A stretch of 36,570 nucleotides of DNA from Cyanobium sp. T1B-Tous (GTDB taxonomy: Bacteria; Cyanobacteriota; Cyanobacteriia; PCC-6307; Cyanobiaceae): positions 1 to 36,570 of the forward strand of contig NZ_JAGQBE010000021.1 of assembly GCF_024345475.1 (NCBI RefSeq), in the 5' to 3' direction. Below are positions 7,214 to 15,700 of this stretch, in pieces; the first letter of the stretch is position 1; each line of letters opens with the position of its first letter. Below the pieces are notes generated by a model. The model saw only the letters and a list, made by a program, of their open reading frames with translations. It ran no database searches and was not told where the DNA came from. The position numbers and the translations under genes are program-made.

Positions 7214-9289
7214 TCAGGAATTGCCCTGATTCTTGGAGATGATGGCCTCAGCCACATTGCGAGGAACTTCCTCGTAATGGCTGAACTCCATCGAGAAGAT
7301 ACCCCGACCCTGGGTCATGGATCGGAGCTGGGTGGCGTAGCCGAACATCTCGGCCAGGGGCACTTTCGTCTGGACTTTGGACTGACCATTGTCAATGGAC
7401 TGTCCTTCGACCTGGCCACGACGGGATGAGAGGTCGCCGATGACCGATCCGAGGAAATCCTCGGGGATCTCGACTTCCACCTTCATCATTGGCTCAAGAA
7501 GCACGGGATTGCACTTCTTGACGGCGTCTTTGAAGGCCATGGATCCGGCGATCTTAAACGCCATCTCCGAAGAGTCGACGTCGTGATAGGAGCCGTCGAC
7601 CATGGTCGCCCTGACGTCGATCATGGGGAAGCCCGCAATCACGCCGGATTGGCAGGTCTCCTTCATGCCGGCTTCGGCGGGGCCGATGTACTCCTTGGGA
7701 ACGATGCCGCCAACGATCTTGTTGACGAACTCGAACCCTGAACCCGGCTCGCCGGGCTCCATCTCGATCACCACGTGGCCGTACTGGCCTTTGCCGCCGG
7801 TTTGGCGGGCAAATTTGCCTTCGCCCTTGGAGCTGGTGCGAATGGTTTCGCGATACGACACCTGGGGGGCGCCGATGTTGGCTTCCACCTTGAATTCGCG
7901 CAGCATCCGGTCCACCAGGATTTCCAGGTGGAGTTCGCCCATACCGGCGATCACCGTCTGGCTGGTTTCCGGATCCGTGGAGACCCGGAAGGTGGGATCC
8001 TCTTCCGAGAGGGACTGGAGAGCCTTGGAGAGCTTCTCCATGTCGCCCTTGGTCTTCGGTTCGACAGCCACCGAGATGACGGGCTCAGGGATGTAGAGCG
8101 ATTCGAGAATGATCGGGTCGGAGTCGACGCAGAGGGTATCGCCCGTTGTCGTGTCCTTCAGACCCAGGACCGCACCCAGGTCGCCGGCGCGCAGCTCGTC
8201 CACTTCCTCCCGGTCGTCGGCCTTGAGCAGGATCAGACGGGAGATCCGTTCCTTCTTGTCCTTGGTGGAGTTCAGGACGTAGCTGCCCTTGTTGAGCACC
8301 CCGGAGTACATGCGCACAAAGGTGAGCTTGCCGTAGGGGTCGGCCATCACTTTGAAGGCCAGGGCGCTGAAGGGAGCGCTGTCGTCGCAGGGGCGGTTCG
8401 ACTCGGTGCCATCGGGCAACAGGCCGGTGATCGGTGGCACGTCGACAGGAGCAGGCAGGTAGTCGACGACCGCGTCGAGCACCAGCTGCACACCTTTGTT
8501 CTTGAAGGCGGAGCCGCAGACCATCGGCACCATGCCGTGGTGGATCGTGGCTTTACGGATGCCCTTGATCAGTTGCTCTTCGGTGAGTTCGCCGTTTTCC
8601 AGGAAGGGATCGATCAGATCTTCGTCGGATTCGGCAACCGATTCCATCAGTTTGAGGCGCCATTTCGCGGCCTCTTCCTTCATGTCGTCGGGAATTTCCC
8701 CTTCGATGATGTCGGTGCCGAGATCGTTCGTGTAGATGATCGCCTTGTTGCGCACCAGATCGATGATCCCCTTCAACTCGCCTTCGGCGCCGATCGGCAG
8801 TTGGATCGGGGCGGCATTGGCCTTGAGGCGATCTTTGATCTGCTCGTAGACCTTGAGGAAGTTGGCACCGGTCCGGTCCATCTTGTTGACGAACACGATC
8901 CGGGGCACGTTGTAGCGATCAGCCTGGCGCCAGACCGTTTCGGACTGGGGCTGAACGCCACCAACGGCACAGAACACGGCCACCACGCCGTCGAGCACTC
9001 GCATCGAGCGCTCCACTTCGATCGTGAAATCGACGTGCCCAGGGGTGTCGATGATGTTGATCCGATTGTCCTTCCAGCTGGTGGAGATGGCAGCGGCGGT
9101 GATGGTGATGCCGCGTTCACGCTCCTGTTCCATCCAGTCGGTGACGGCGGCGCCATCGTGGACTTCGCCCATCTTGTGCACCACACCCGAATAGAACAGA
9201 ATCCGTTCGGTCGTGGTGGTTTTGCCCGCATCAATGTGAGCGGCGATACCGATATTTCTGACGCGTTCCAGTGGAAAGGCGCGGGCCAC
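7214..9289 (-). CDS. fusA: Elongation factor G
   Basis: EF-G is the ribosomal translocase and, with RRF, a ribosome-recycling GTPase. The protein is 691 aa, full length. G motifs in the N-terminal domain are AHIDAGKTT (near residues 17-25), RGITITAAA (switch I), DTPGHVDF (near 82) and NKMDR (near 136). Domain II and the RNA-mimicking domains III-V follow, with [13 protein letters not shown] and RGQVEGQ segments. The start ATG at 9289 gives [18 protein letters not shown], which matches the family. It is the third gene of the str operon. The 100-bp spacer from rpsG is long for this operon and holds a perfect 10-bp hairpin. Confidence 0.98.
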   Translation of the reverse strand: MARAFPLERVRNIGIAAHIDAGKTTTTERILFYSGVVHKMGEVHDGAAVTDWMEQERERGITITAAAISTSWKDNRINIIDTPGHVDFTIEVERSMRVLDGVVAVFCAVGGVQPQSETVWRQADRYNVPRIVFVNKMDRTGANFLKVYEQIKDRLKANAAPIQLPIGAEGELKGIIDLVRNKAIIYTNDLGTDIIEGEIPDDMKEEAAKWRLKLMESVAESDEDLIDPFLENGELTEEQLIKGIRKATIHHGMVPMVCGSAFKNKGVQLVLDAVVDYLPAPVDVPPITGLLPDGTESNRPCDDSAPFSALAFKVMADPYGKLTFVRMYSGVLNKGSYVLNSTKDKKERISRLILLKADDREEVDELRAGDLGAVLGLKDTTTGDTLCVDSDPIILESLYIPEPVISVAVEPKTKGDMEKLSKALQSLSEEDPTFRVSTDPETSQTVIAGMGELHLEILVDRMLREFKVEANIGAPQVSYRETIRTSSKGEGKFARQTGGKGQYGHVVIEMEPGEPGSGFEFVNKIVGGIVPKEYIGPAEAGMKETCQSGVIAGFPMIDVRATMVDGSYHDVDSSEMAFKIAGSMAFKDAVKKCNPVLLEPMMKVEVEIPEDFLGSVIGDLSSRRGQVEGQSIDNGQSKVQTKVPLAEMFGYATQLRSMTQGRGIFSMEFSHYEEVPRNVAEAIISKNQGNS

Positions 9290-9350
9290 GGGGGAGGTCT
9301 CCGAGAGGTCTACAAAACGAGGGCGTCACTCTACAGACTGGGTCTGCAGG

Positions 9351-9376
9351 GGCTGAAGTCGCCCTGGACTTCAGCC
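9351..9376 (-). other. Perfect 10-bp hairpin in the rpsG-fusA spacer
   Basis: GGCTGAAGTC (9351-9360) and GACTTCAGCC (9367-9376) are exact inverse complements around a 6-nt loop. The stem starts 13 nt after the rpsG stop and lies about 60 nt before the fusA start. No U-run follows on the minus strand, so it is not a standard terminator. A role in mRNA processing, 3'-end protection or control of fusA translation is inferred. Confidence 0.6.
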
Positions 9377-9389
9377 GCTGGCTGGTGAA

Positions 9390-9860
9390 TCAGTAGCGGT
9401 AGTGGGCGAAAGCCTTGTTGGCTTCGGCCATCTTGTGGGTCTCTTCCCGCTTGCGGACGGCACTGCCGGCCTCGTTGGCCGCATCCATCAGTTCGCCGGC
9501 CAGTTTCTGGGCCATGCTGCGGCCGTTGCGGGCCCGGGAGAAGTTGACCAGCCAGCGCAGCGCCATGGCGGTGCCGCGCTCCTGGCGCACTTCCATGGGC
9601 ACCTGATAGGTGGCACCGCCGACACGGCGGGCGCGCACTTCCACCAGGGGGGTGGCGTTGCGAACTGCCGTTTCGAACAGCTCCAGCGGGTCGGAGCCCG
9701 TGCGCTCATTGATCAGCGAGAAGGCATCCGACAGGATCCGCTGGGCTGTGGATTTTTTGCCGTGCTTCATCAGCCGGGCCACGATCATCGAGGCGAGACG
9801 GCTGTTGAACTGGGGGTCGGGAAGCACGGGGCGCTTCTCGGCGGCATTGCGGCGAGACAT
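9390..9860 (-). CDS. rpsG: 30S ribosomal protein S7
   Basis: S7 is the primary assembly protein of the 30S head and contacts the E-site tRNA. The product is 156 aa, standard length. It opens [10 protein letters not shown] and contains [14 protein letters not shown] (near residues 30-43), the [19 protein letters not shown] segment, the [12 protein letters not shown] helix, and the C-terminal [20 protein letters not shown] tail. It is 68 bp downstream of rpsL. In E. coli, S7 represses its operon by binding the rpsL-rpsG spacer; I see no obvious copy of that structure here, so autoregulation is uncertain. Confidence 0.97.
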   Translation of the reverse strand: MSRRNAAEKRPVLPDPQFNSRLASMIVARLMKHGKKSTAQRILSDAFSLINERTGSDPLELFETAVRNATPLVEVRARRVGGATYQVPMEVRQERGTAMALRWLVNFSRARNGRSMAQKLAGELMDAANEAGSAVRKREETHKMAEANKAFAHYRY

Positions 9861-9928
9861 GGTCGACCGGAGCGGGAAGGACGAAGGGAAAAAGTGAGGG
9901 ATTCAGCAGGCTCGAAGGCCCCGCTCAA

Positions 9929-10303
9929 TCAGCTCTTGGGCGTCTTGGCGCCGTATTTGGAGCGGGACTGACGACGATCCTTGACGCCGGCGGTGTCCAG
10001 GGTGCCCCGAATGATGTGGTAGCGGACCCCAGGCAGGTCCTTGACCCGACCACCGCGGATCAGCACCACCGAGTGTTCCTGGAGGTTATGGCCGATGCCG
10101 GGGATGTAGGCGGTGACCTCAAAGCCCGAGGTGAGCCGCACCCGCGCCACCTTGCGGAGCGCCGAGTTCGGCTTCTTCGGGGTGGAGGTGTACACACGCG
10201 TGCACACGCCCCTGCGTTCGGGACAGGCGCGCAGGGCGGGCGACTTCGTCTTACGGGAAAGACTCTGACGCTCAGTACGGATGAGCTGCTGGATGGTGGG
10301 CAT
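9929..10303 (-). CDS. rpsL: 30S ribosomal protein S12
   Basis: S12 lies at the decoding centre of the 30S subunit and affects accuracy and streptomycin response. The product is 124 aa. It opens [13 protein letters not shown] and keeps [15 protein letters not shown] (near residues 41-55), which contains the lysine classically linked to streptomycin sensitivity. [10 protein letters not shown] (near 87-96) carries the aspartate that is methylthiolated in many bacteria. It is the first gene of the rpsL-rpsG-fusA-tuf-rpsJ operon. The leader between the upstream Fe-S carrier-like gene and its ATG is only 65 bp and contains a 16-bp perfect palindrome. Confidence 0.98.
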   Translation of the reverse strand: MPTIQQLIRTERQSLSRKTKSPALRACPERRGVCTRVYTSTPKKPNSALRKVARVRLTSGFEVTAYIPGIGHNLQEHSVVLIRGGRVKDLPGVRYHIIRGTLDTAGVKDRRQSRSKYGAKTPKS

Positions 10304-10332
10304 CGAGGACCGGGATCTGGTCGGAGAACACT

Positions 10333-10348
10333 GGTCGGACGTCCGACC
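10333..10348. repeat. 16-bp perfect palindrome in the rpsL leader
   Basis: GGTCGGAC is followed directly by GTCCGACC, a perfect dyad centred 37 bp upstream of the rpsL ATG. The left half is part of a direct repeat CTGGTCGGA at 10317-10325 and 10331-10339. If the candidate -10 at 10366-10371 is used, the palindrome lies about 12 nt into the transcript. It could be a DNA operator or an RNA regulatory element; which is unknown. Confidence 0.6.
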
Positions 10349-10365
10349 GATTTCGACAATCCGTC

Positions 10366-10371
10366 ACCTTA
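10366..10371 (-). promoter_or_regulatory. Candidate -10 element (TAAGGT) for the str operon
   Basis: On the minus strand TAAGGT lies 63 nt before the rpsL ATG. It includes the TAA stop codon of the upstream Fe-S carrier-like gene (10369-10371). This is a weak match to TATAAT and no clear -35 is visible. A strong ribosomal operon would be expected to have its own promoter, and this is the best candidate in the gap. Confidence 0.3.
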
Positions 10372-10725
10372 CTGGGTCGCCTGACGCCCCCCAGCGATGC
10401 GCCGGAAGGCCGTGCCGCAGGCGCAGCTCACGACCCCGTCGCCGGGCCGCACCAGAAAGCCGCCGCCACTGATGTCACCGCGGAAATCCAGGCTCAATCC
10501 GGTCAGCAACTCCAGCTGTTCGGCGGGGGCATACAAGGTGATGCCATCCGCTCGGGCGATTGGCGTACCGGCCAGATGCCCCGGCCTGAGCCGAATGGCC
10601 CAGCGTTCACAGCTGCCGTCCAGCAGGTCGAGATGCATCATCCCGGGCGTGCCCGCCACGGCGGCCTGTCGCCCCAGCTCGGCCGCTGCGGCTGCGGTGA
10701 GGCGCAGGCTGTGGCCCTTGGGCAT
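10369..10725 (-). CDS. Divergent A-type iron-sulfur carrier-like protein (HesB/IscA domain)
   Basis: The product is 118 aa. It resembles the Fe-S biogenesis domain of IscA/SufA/HesB: an N-terminal LRLTAAAAAELGRQA helix, beta strands, then ISGGGFLVRPGDG and a C-terminal CACGTAF. Cys39, Cys101 and Cys103 fall at the positions of the three cluster-binding cysteines of IscA (35, 99, 101 in E. coli). The first cysteine sits in GSCERW rather than the usual GCSG, so the protein is divergent. In the family the job is to accept or carry Fe-S clusters; the specific client here is unknown. The ATG at 10725 is the only start that fits the domain. It follows the glycosidase-like gene by 44 bp and precedes rpsL by 65 bp on the same strand. 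Confidence 0.72.
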   Translation of the reverse strand: MPKGHSLRLTAAAAAELGRQAAVAGTPGMMHLDLLDGSCERWAIRLRPGHLAGTPIARADGITLYAPAEQLELLTGLSLDFRGDISGGGFLVRPGDGVVSCACGTAFRRIAGGRQATQ

Positions 10726-10769
10726 GGCGAGCTGAGGGAGTGGGTCGGCAGTCCACTTTGGCAGCCCTC

Positions 10770-12617
10770 TCAGGGCACCAGTCCCACGCCGTTGTGCACG
10801 GAGCCGGCCACGCCCCGACCCTTCACCTGCAGGGAGCCGCCGAGCACCAGTCCGGTGGAGCTGCCGCCGTCCAGGTTCAGGGCATCGCTGAGCCCGAGCT
10901 GTTGCAGCAGCAGGGCCGTTTCCCCGAGGGACGGGCCGCTGTCCTGGGTGCCCTCCAGGGTGATCAGCCACACCTGGCGGTCATCGCGGGCCAGCACGGT
11001 GCGGGGAGCCCCCTGGCTGAGGAAGGAGGCGCTGAAGTTTTCCGCCGCTCCGTTGAGCACGATCCGCCCCTCCTGCAGCAACAGGGGCCCACCGCCAATC
11101 ACGTGGGCGGCCAGGCCAAGGTCGTTGCTCGGCCGGCTGTCGAGCTGCAGCCGGTCGCCGGGTTCCCAAGGCAACGCCATGCCGCCCCGCCCCACCAGCA
11201 ACTGGTCATCGCCCCGCAGGGGCACCCCGGCCTCCAGCGCGTCCGAACTGAGGCGTTGGCTCACCAGGCCCGCCCGCAGGAGCAGGCCCGTTTCCGACCC
11301 GCTCAGGGCCCTGTAGGCGGGGCCCCAGTCGGCGGTGTAACGGCTGATGCCCCGCTGCACATAACCGCTGTTGAGGGCGCTGAGCGGCAGTCGCTGCCCA
11401 TCGGGGCCCGTGACCGACTCCACCAGTTGCAGGCGGCCGAACCGGGGCAGGCTGCGCTCGCTCCAGGCCGCCACGCCCCGGTTGAGAATGGGCCCGGATA
11501 GCCAGCGGCCGTTGGCTTTCAGGGCACCCAGGGGCAGGCGCCGCACCCGGTTGAAGAAGCCACCGTTGATGGCCACCCAGGCCTGCTGTTGGTTGGCGAG
11601 CTGCACCAGCGAACTGAGCCCTTCCATCCCCCCCGGCCTGGCCAGGGGTCTGAGCTGCAGGGAGGCGGTGCGGGGGTCCACCCGTACGGCGTTGATTCGC
11701 ACCCCCTGACGGACCAGGCGGTCCCATTGGATCTCCCTGCCGAGCAGGGCCTGCACGCGCGGATCGATCGGGATGGGCCCGCCGTCGCTGGGCGGAGGGC
11801 CTTCCGCCGGCCACTCGATCACCAGCCGCGGGGGAGCGCCCAGGCTGAACGCCCGCGTCAGCTTCCCCGTTGCTGGTTGGAGTCGCAGCCTGCCGCGGGT
11901 CTGCAGGCCCCCAAGGCCCAGGGCCTTGAGTTGGGTCTGTTGGTCGTCGCGGCTGCTGAGATCCAGCACCAGCCCCCCGCTCTCGCCCTCCACCAGGGCA
12001 GGGCCGCTGAGGTCGAGCACGACGCGCCGCAGGTTGCCGGGGGTGGCGCTGCGAACCTGCAGCAGCTCGGGCCGGCCCAGGCTGAGGCTGAGCTGGCTGC
12101 CCTCCTGGCGCAGGGTCAAGCCGAGGTTTCGGAACAGCCCGGCCACCTCGATGGCCACCTCGTCCTCGAGGCTCCGCTGCGCAGCTGCCGGAACTTTGAG
12201 TCCCTGGCCAAACCATTCGAGGTCGAGGGAGCCGTCGCTCAGGCTGCGGCTGGTGACACCGAGCTGGTTTTCGAGGACCTCGAGGGGGATCCAGAGTTGC
12301 TGGGGGGCTTCGCCGGTACGCCCAACCCACAGCCAGCGGGCTTTCTGGACCCGGCCGTTGATGCTGAGGCTGCTCCCCTGGCGCTCCAGGCCCGCTGGCG
12401 CTTGACCGGTTGGCTTTTGGCCCCTTGGTTGTTGGGTGGGGGTTGGGCTTGGCGTTGACGAGGGCGCAGGCGGCGGCGGCGGTGGCTGTGGCGGTGGTGG
12501 CACAGCCAGGGCCAGGGCCGTTGCCGGCAGCAGCAGGGTCAGCAGGCAGGGGGTCAGCAGCAGGCTGGGCCGGAGGGAACCTGCAGTAGCCATCGCCAGC
12601 CCAGCCGACAGCGCCAA
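10770..12617 (-). CDS. Secreted phosphodiester glycosidase (NAGPA/DUF2233) family protein
   Basis: The predicted product is 615 aa. A signal peptide is visible (hydrophobic LLLTPCLLTLLLPATALALA, about residues 19-38), then a Pro-rich linker (40-63). Residues 85-270 are beta-rich, with repeats such as VVLDLSGPALVEGESGG that look AMIN-like (tentative). Residues 305-615 form the NAGPA domain: AINGGFFN at 349-356, an HVIGGGPLL segment, and the LNLDGGSSTGL motif near the C-terminus. The family includes the human uncovering enzyme and bacterial cell-surface glycan enzymes. An envelope or exopolysaccharide substrate outside the cytoplasmic membrane is inferred, not shown. Two starts are possible, 12617 or the ATG at 12593 (MATAG); both keep the signal peptide. 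It is divergent from gltB across 151 bp. Confidence 0.8.
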   Translation of the reverse strand: MALSAGLAMATAGSLRPSLLLTPCLLTLLLPATALALAVPPPPQPPPPPPAPSSTPSPTPTQQPRGQKPTGQAPAGLERQGSSLSINGRVQKARWLWVGRTGEAPQQLWIPLEVLENQLGVTSRSLSDGSLDLEWFGQGLKVPAAAQRSLEDEVAIEVAGLFRNLGLTLRQEGSQLSLSLGRPELLQVRSATPGNLRRVVLDLSGPALVEGESGGLVLDLSSRDDQQTQLKALGLGGLQTRGRLRLQPATGKLTRAFSLGAPPRLVIEWPAEGPPPSDGGPIPIDPRVQALLGREIQWDRLVRQGVRINAVRVDPRTASLQLRPLARPGGMEGLSSLVQLANQQQAWVAINGGFFNRVRRLPLGALKANGRWLSGPILNRGVAAWSERSLPRFGRLQLVESVTGPDGQRLPLSALNSGYVQRGISRYTADWGPAYRALSGSETGLLLRAGLVSQRLSSDALEAGVPLRGDDQLLVGRGGMALPWEPGDRLQLDSRPSNDLGLAAHVIGGGPLLLQEGRIVLNGAAENFSASFLSQGAPRTVLARDDRQVWLITLEGTQDSGPSLGETALLLQQLGLSDALNLDGGSSTGLVLGGSLQVKGRGVAGSVHNGVGLVP

Positions 12618-12669
12618 ACGCTAGCCGTGTGTGGCTGGCGTGGTGCCGGGGTTTGGGGGTGTGAATCCC

Positions 12670-12675
12670 TAGGAT
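12670..12675 (+). promoter_or_regulatory. Candidate -10 element (TAGGAT) for gltB
   Basis: TAGGAT lies 93 nt before the gltB ATG. It would put the transcription start near 12682, at the foot of the leader hairpin. No clear -35 is seen, and no NtcA-type GTA-N8-TAC site was found by eye in 12618-12768. Confidence 0.35.
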
Positions 12676-12677
12676 CG

Positions 12678-12728
12678 GACGTTCTGTTGGTGCGGCCCCC
12701 TGCGGGGGTTCTGCAGCAGCAGAACGTC
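12678..12728 (+). promoter_or_regulatory. Long hairpin in the gltB leader
   Basis: GACGTTCTGTTG (12678-12689) pairs with CAGCAGAACGTC (12717-12728) over 12 bp with one G-U pair. An inner stem CCCCC (12696-12700) / GGGGG (12704-12708) closes a 3-nt loop. The structure lies between two divergent genes, so it cannot be an ordinary gene-end terminator. It fits a folded 5' leader or a large operator. It lacks the conserved core of the glnA/glutamine riboswitch as I know it. Confidence 0.5.
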
Positions 12729-12730
12729 TG

Positions 12731-12751
12731 GATCAACTGTCAGATCAACTG
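12731..12751 (+). repeat. Tandem 9-bp direct repeat before gltB
   Basis: GATCAACTG occurs at 12731-12739 and 12743-12751 (12-bp period), between the leader hairpin and the gltB start codon. Possible roles are a protein- or RNA-binding site; none is established. Confidence 0.45.
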
Positions 12752-12768
12752 CCGGACCTTCTCGGGTT

Positions 12769-15700
12769 ATGCCTCAATCCCCTCGCCCCGTTTGGCCCCA
12801 TTGCGACAGCCCCGCTCCGGCGGCGGTGGCGGGCGAGAAGGACGCCTGTGGTGTGGGCTTTCTGGCCAGCCTCAAGGGGGTGTCGAGCCACTGGGTGCTG
12901 CAACAGGCCCTGCGCGGCCTCGACTGCATGGAGCATCGCGGTGGCTGCGGCGGCGACGGTGACTCGGGTGATGGCGCCGGGGTGCTGTGTGGCATCCCCT
13001 GGAGCTATCTGGACGCGGTGTGGCCCGAAGCGGCAGCCGCCCAGGGCAGCTCCCGCGGCCTGGGCATGGTGTTTCTGCCGGCCGATGCCAGCAAGCGCGA
13101 CCAGGCCAAGGCCTTCTGCGCCGAAGAGGCCACCAAGCTGGGGCTGCGGAGTCTGGGTTGGCGCGCCGTCCCGCTGAACCCTGCAGTGCTGGGTCCCCTC
13201 GCCCTGGGTACTGCCCCCGCCATTGAGCAGTGGCTGGTGGCGGGTGATCTGGCCGGAGATGCCCTCGAATCCCTGCTGTTCCGTCTGCGGCGCCGCTGCG
13301 GCGACCGGGCGCGTGAAGCCTGGGGCCCCGGCCCTGGCGATCTCTATTTCGCCTCCCTGAGCAGCCGCACCGTTGTGTACAAGGGCATGGTGCGCTCGGA
13401 GGTGCTCTCTGCCTTCTATGGCGATCTGCGGGACGAGCGCTTTGCCGTGAGCTTTGCGGTGTACCACCGCCGTTTCAGCACCAACACCCTGCCCCGCTGG
13501 CCCCTGGCCCAGCCCATGCGGCTGCTGGGTCACAACGGTGAGATCAACACCCTGCTGGGCAACCTCAACTGGGCCCGGGCTTCCGAGGCCAATCTCGATG
13601 CGGTGTGGGGGGAGGCTGCCGCCGAGCTCAAGCCGGTGGTGAATGCCGCCTTCAGTGATTCGGCCAACCTCGACGCCACCCTGGAGCTGCTGGTGCGCAG
13701 TGGCCGGCCCATCACCGAGAGCCTGCTCACCCTGGTGCCCGAGGCCTTCCGCGACCAGCCCGAGCTGGTGGGCAAGCCCGAGATCCAGGCCTTCTACGAG
13801 TATTCCGCCTGCACCCAGGAGCCCTGGGATGGTCCGGCCCTGCTGGTGTTCGCCGATGGCCGCAGCGTTGGGGCCACCCTGGATCGCAATGGCCTGCGCC
13901 CGGCCCGCTACTGCATCACCAGCGACGGCTATGTGGTGATGGGCAGCGAAACCGGCGTGGTGGAGCTCGAGGAGAGCCGCATCATTGAGAAGGGTCGTCT
14001 GGGGCCTGGCCAGATGCTGGCGGTGGACCTGGAGCAGGGCCGCCTGCTGCGCAACTGGGACGTGAAGCAGGAGGTGGCCGCCCGCCACCCCTATGGCGCC
14101 TGGTTGGCCGAACATCGCCGCAACCTGGACCCCCAGCCCTGGACCCAGGAGCGCCAGCTGGGTGATCTGGAGCTGCTGCAGCAGCAGACGGCTTTTGGCT
14201 TCACGGCTGAAGACTTCGACCTGGTGATCGAGGACATGGCGGGTGCGGCCAAGGAGCCCACCTACTGCATGGGCGACGACATTCCCCTGGCGGTGCTTTC
14301 CGATAAACCGCACCTGCTCTACGACTACTTCAAGCAGCGCTTCGCCCAGGTCACCAACCCGCCGATCGACCCGCTGCGGGAAAAGCTGGTGATGAGCCTG
14401 GAGATGCACCTGGGCAAGCGGGGGTCTCCCTTGAAGCCCGAGGCGGCTTCGGCGGCGGTGCTGCACCTGGCCAGCCCGATCCTCAACGAGGCGGAGCTGG
14501 CGGCGGTGGCCCAGCAGGGCCTACCCACGATCACGCTCTCCACCCTGATGGCCATCACCGATGGGCCTGGGGGCCTGGCGGCTGCCGTGGAGCGTCTCAA
14601 GGCCGAGGCCGAGGCGGCGGTGCGCGCCGGCACCCAGATCCTGGTACTCAGTGATCGCGGCGGCCCCAGCGGCGGCATCGCGGCCACCACCACCACCATT
14701 CCGCCGCTGCTGGCGGTGGGTGCGGTGCACCACCACCTGCTCAACCTGGGGCTGCGGCTGCAGGCTTCCCTGGTGGTGGACACCGCCCAGTGCTGGAGCA
14801 CCCATCATCTGGCCTGCCTGATTGGCTATGGAGCCAGCGCCGTGTGCCCCTGGCTCACCTGGGAAACCACCCGCCATTGGCTGGCCCACCCCCGGGTGCA
14901 GAAGCTGATTGAAACCGGCAAGTTGCCTGCTCTCACGCCCGATCAGGTCCAGGCCAACGTGCGCAAGGCCCTGGAAGACGGCCTGCGCAAGATCCTCTCC
15001 AAGATCGGCATTTCGCTGCTGGCCAGCTACCACGGTGCCCAGATCTTCGAGGCCATCGGCCTGGGTGCCGACCTGATCGAGCTGGCGTTCAAGGGCACCA
15101 CCAGTCGGGTGGCCGGCCTGAGCCTGGCTGAACTGGCCAGCGAAACCCTCAGCTTCCATGCCAAGGCCTTCCCCGAGCTGAACCGCACCAAGCTCGAGTT
15201 CATGGGCTTCGTGCAGTACCGCACCGGCGGCGAGTACCACCTCAACAGCCCGGAGATGGCCAAGGCCCTGCACGCAGCGGTCAAGGCGGGCCCTGGCTAC
15301 GACCACTTCTCCACCTACAAGACCCTGCTGGAAAACCGGCCGGTCACGGCCCTGCGCGACCTGCTGGAGCTCAAGCCAGCCGCCACGGCCCTGCCGTTGG
15401 ATCAGGTGGAGAGTGTGGAGAGCATCTGCAGCCGTTTTTGCACCGGTGGCATGAGCCTCGGCGCCCTCTCGCGGGAGGCCCATGAGGTGCTGGCCATCGC
15501 CATGAACCGCATCGGCGGCAAGAGCAACAGCGGCGAGGGCGGTGAGGATCCGGCCCGCTTCGGGGTGCTCAGCGATGTGGACGGCGATGGCCACTCCCCG
15601 ACCCTGCCCAGCCTGAATGGTCTTCGCAACGGGGACACCGCCTGCTCGGCGATCAAGCAGATCGCCTCGGGCCGTTTCGGGGTGACCCCCGAATATCTGC

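Noticed and set aside
7775-9388. 537-codon open frame antisense to fusA
   Set aside because: It mirrors the highly conserved fusA frame in a GC-rich genome, is rich in His, Val, Gly and Asp as expected for a complement frame, and shows no domain.
12678-12728. glnA-type glutamine riboswitch in front of gltB
   Set aside because: The outer CGTTC/GAACG arms are suggestive, but the conserved GGACGGAAGUAGG-like core is not present.
12618-12768. NtcA binding site upstream of gltB
   Set aside because: I found no GTA-N8-TAC arrangement in this gap by eye.
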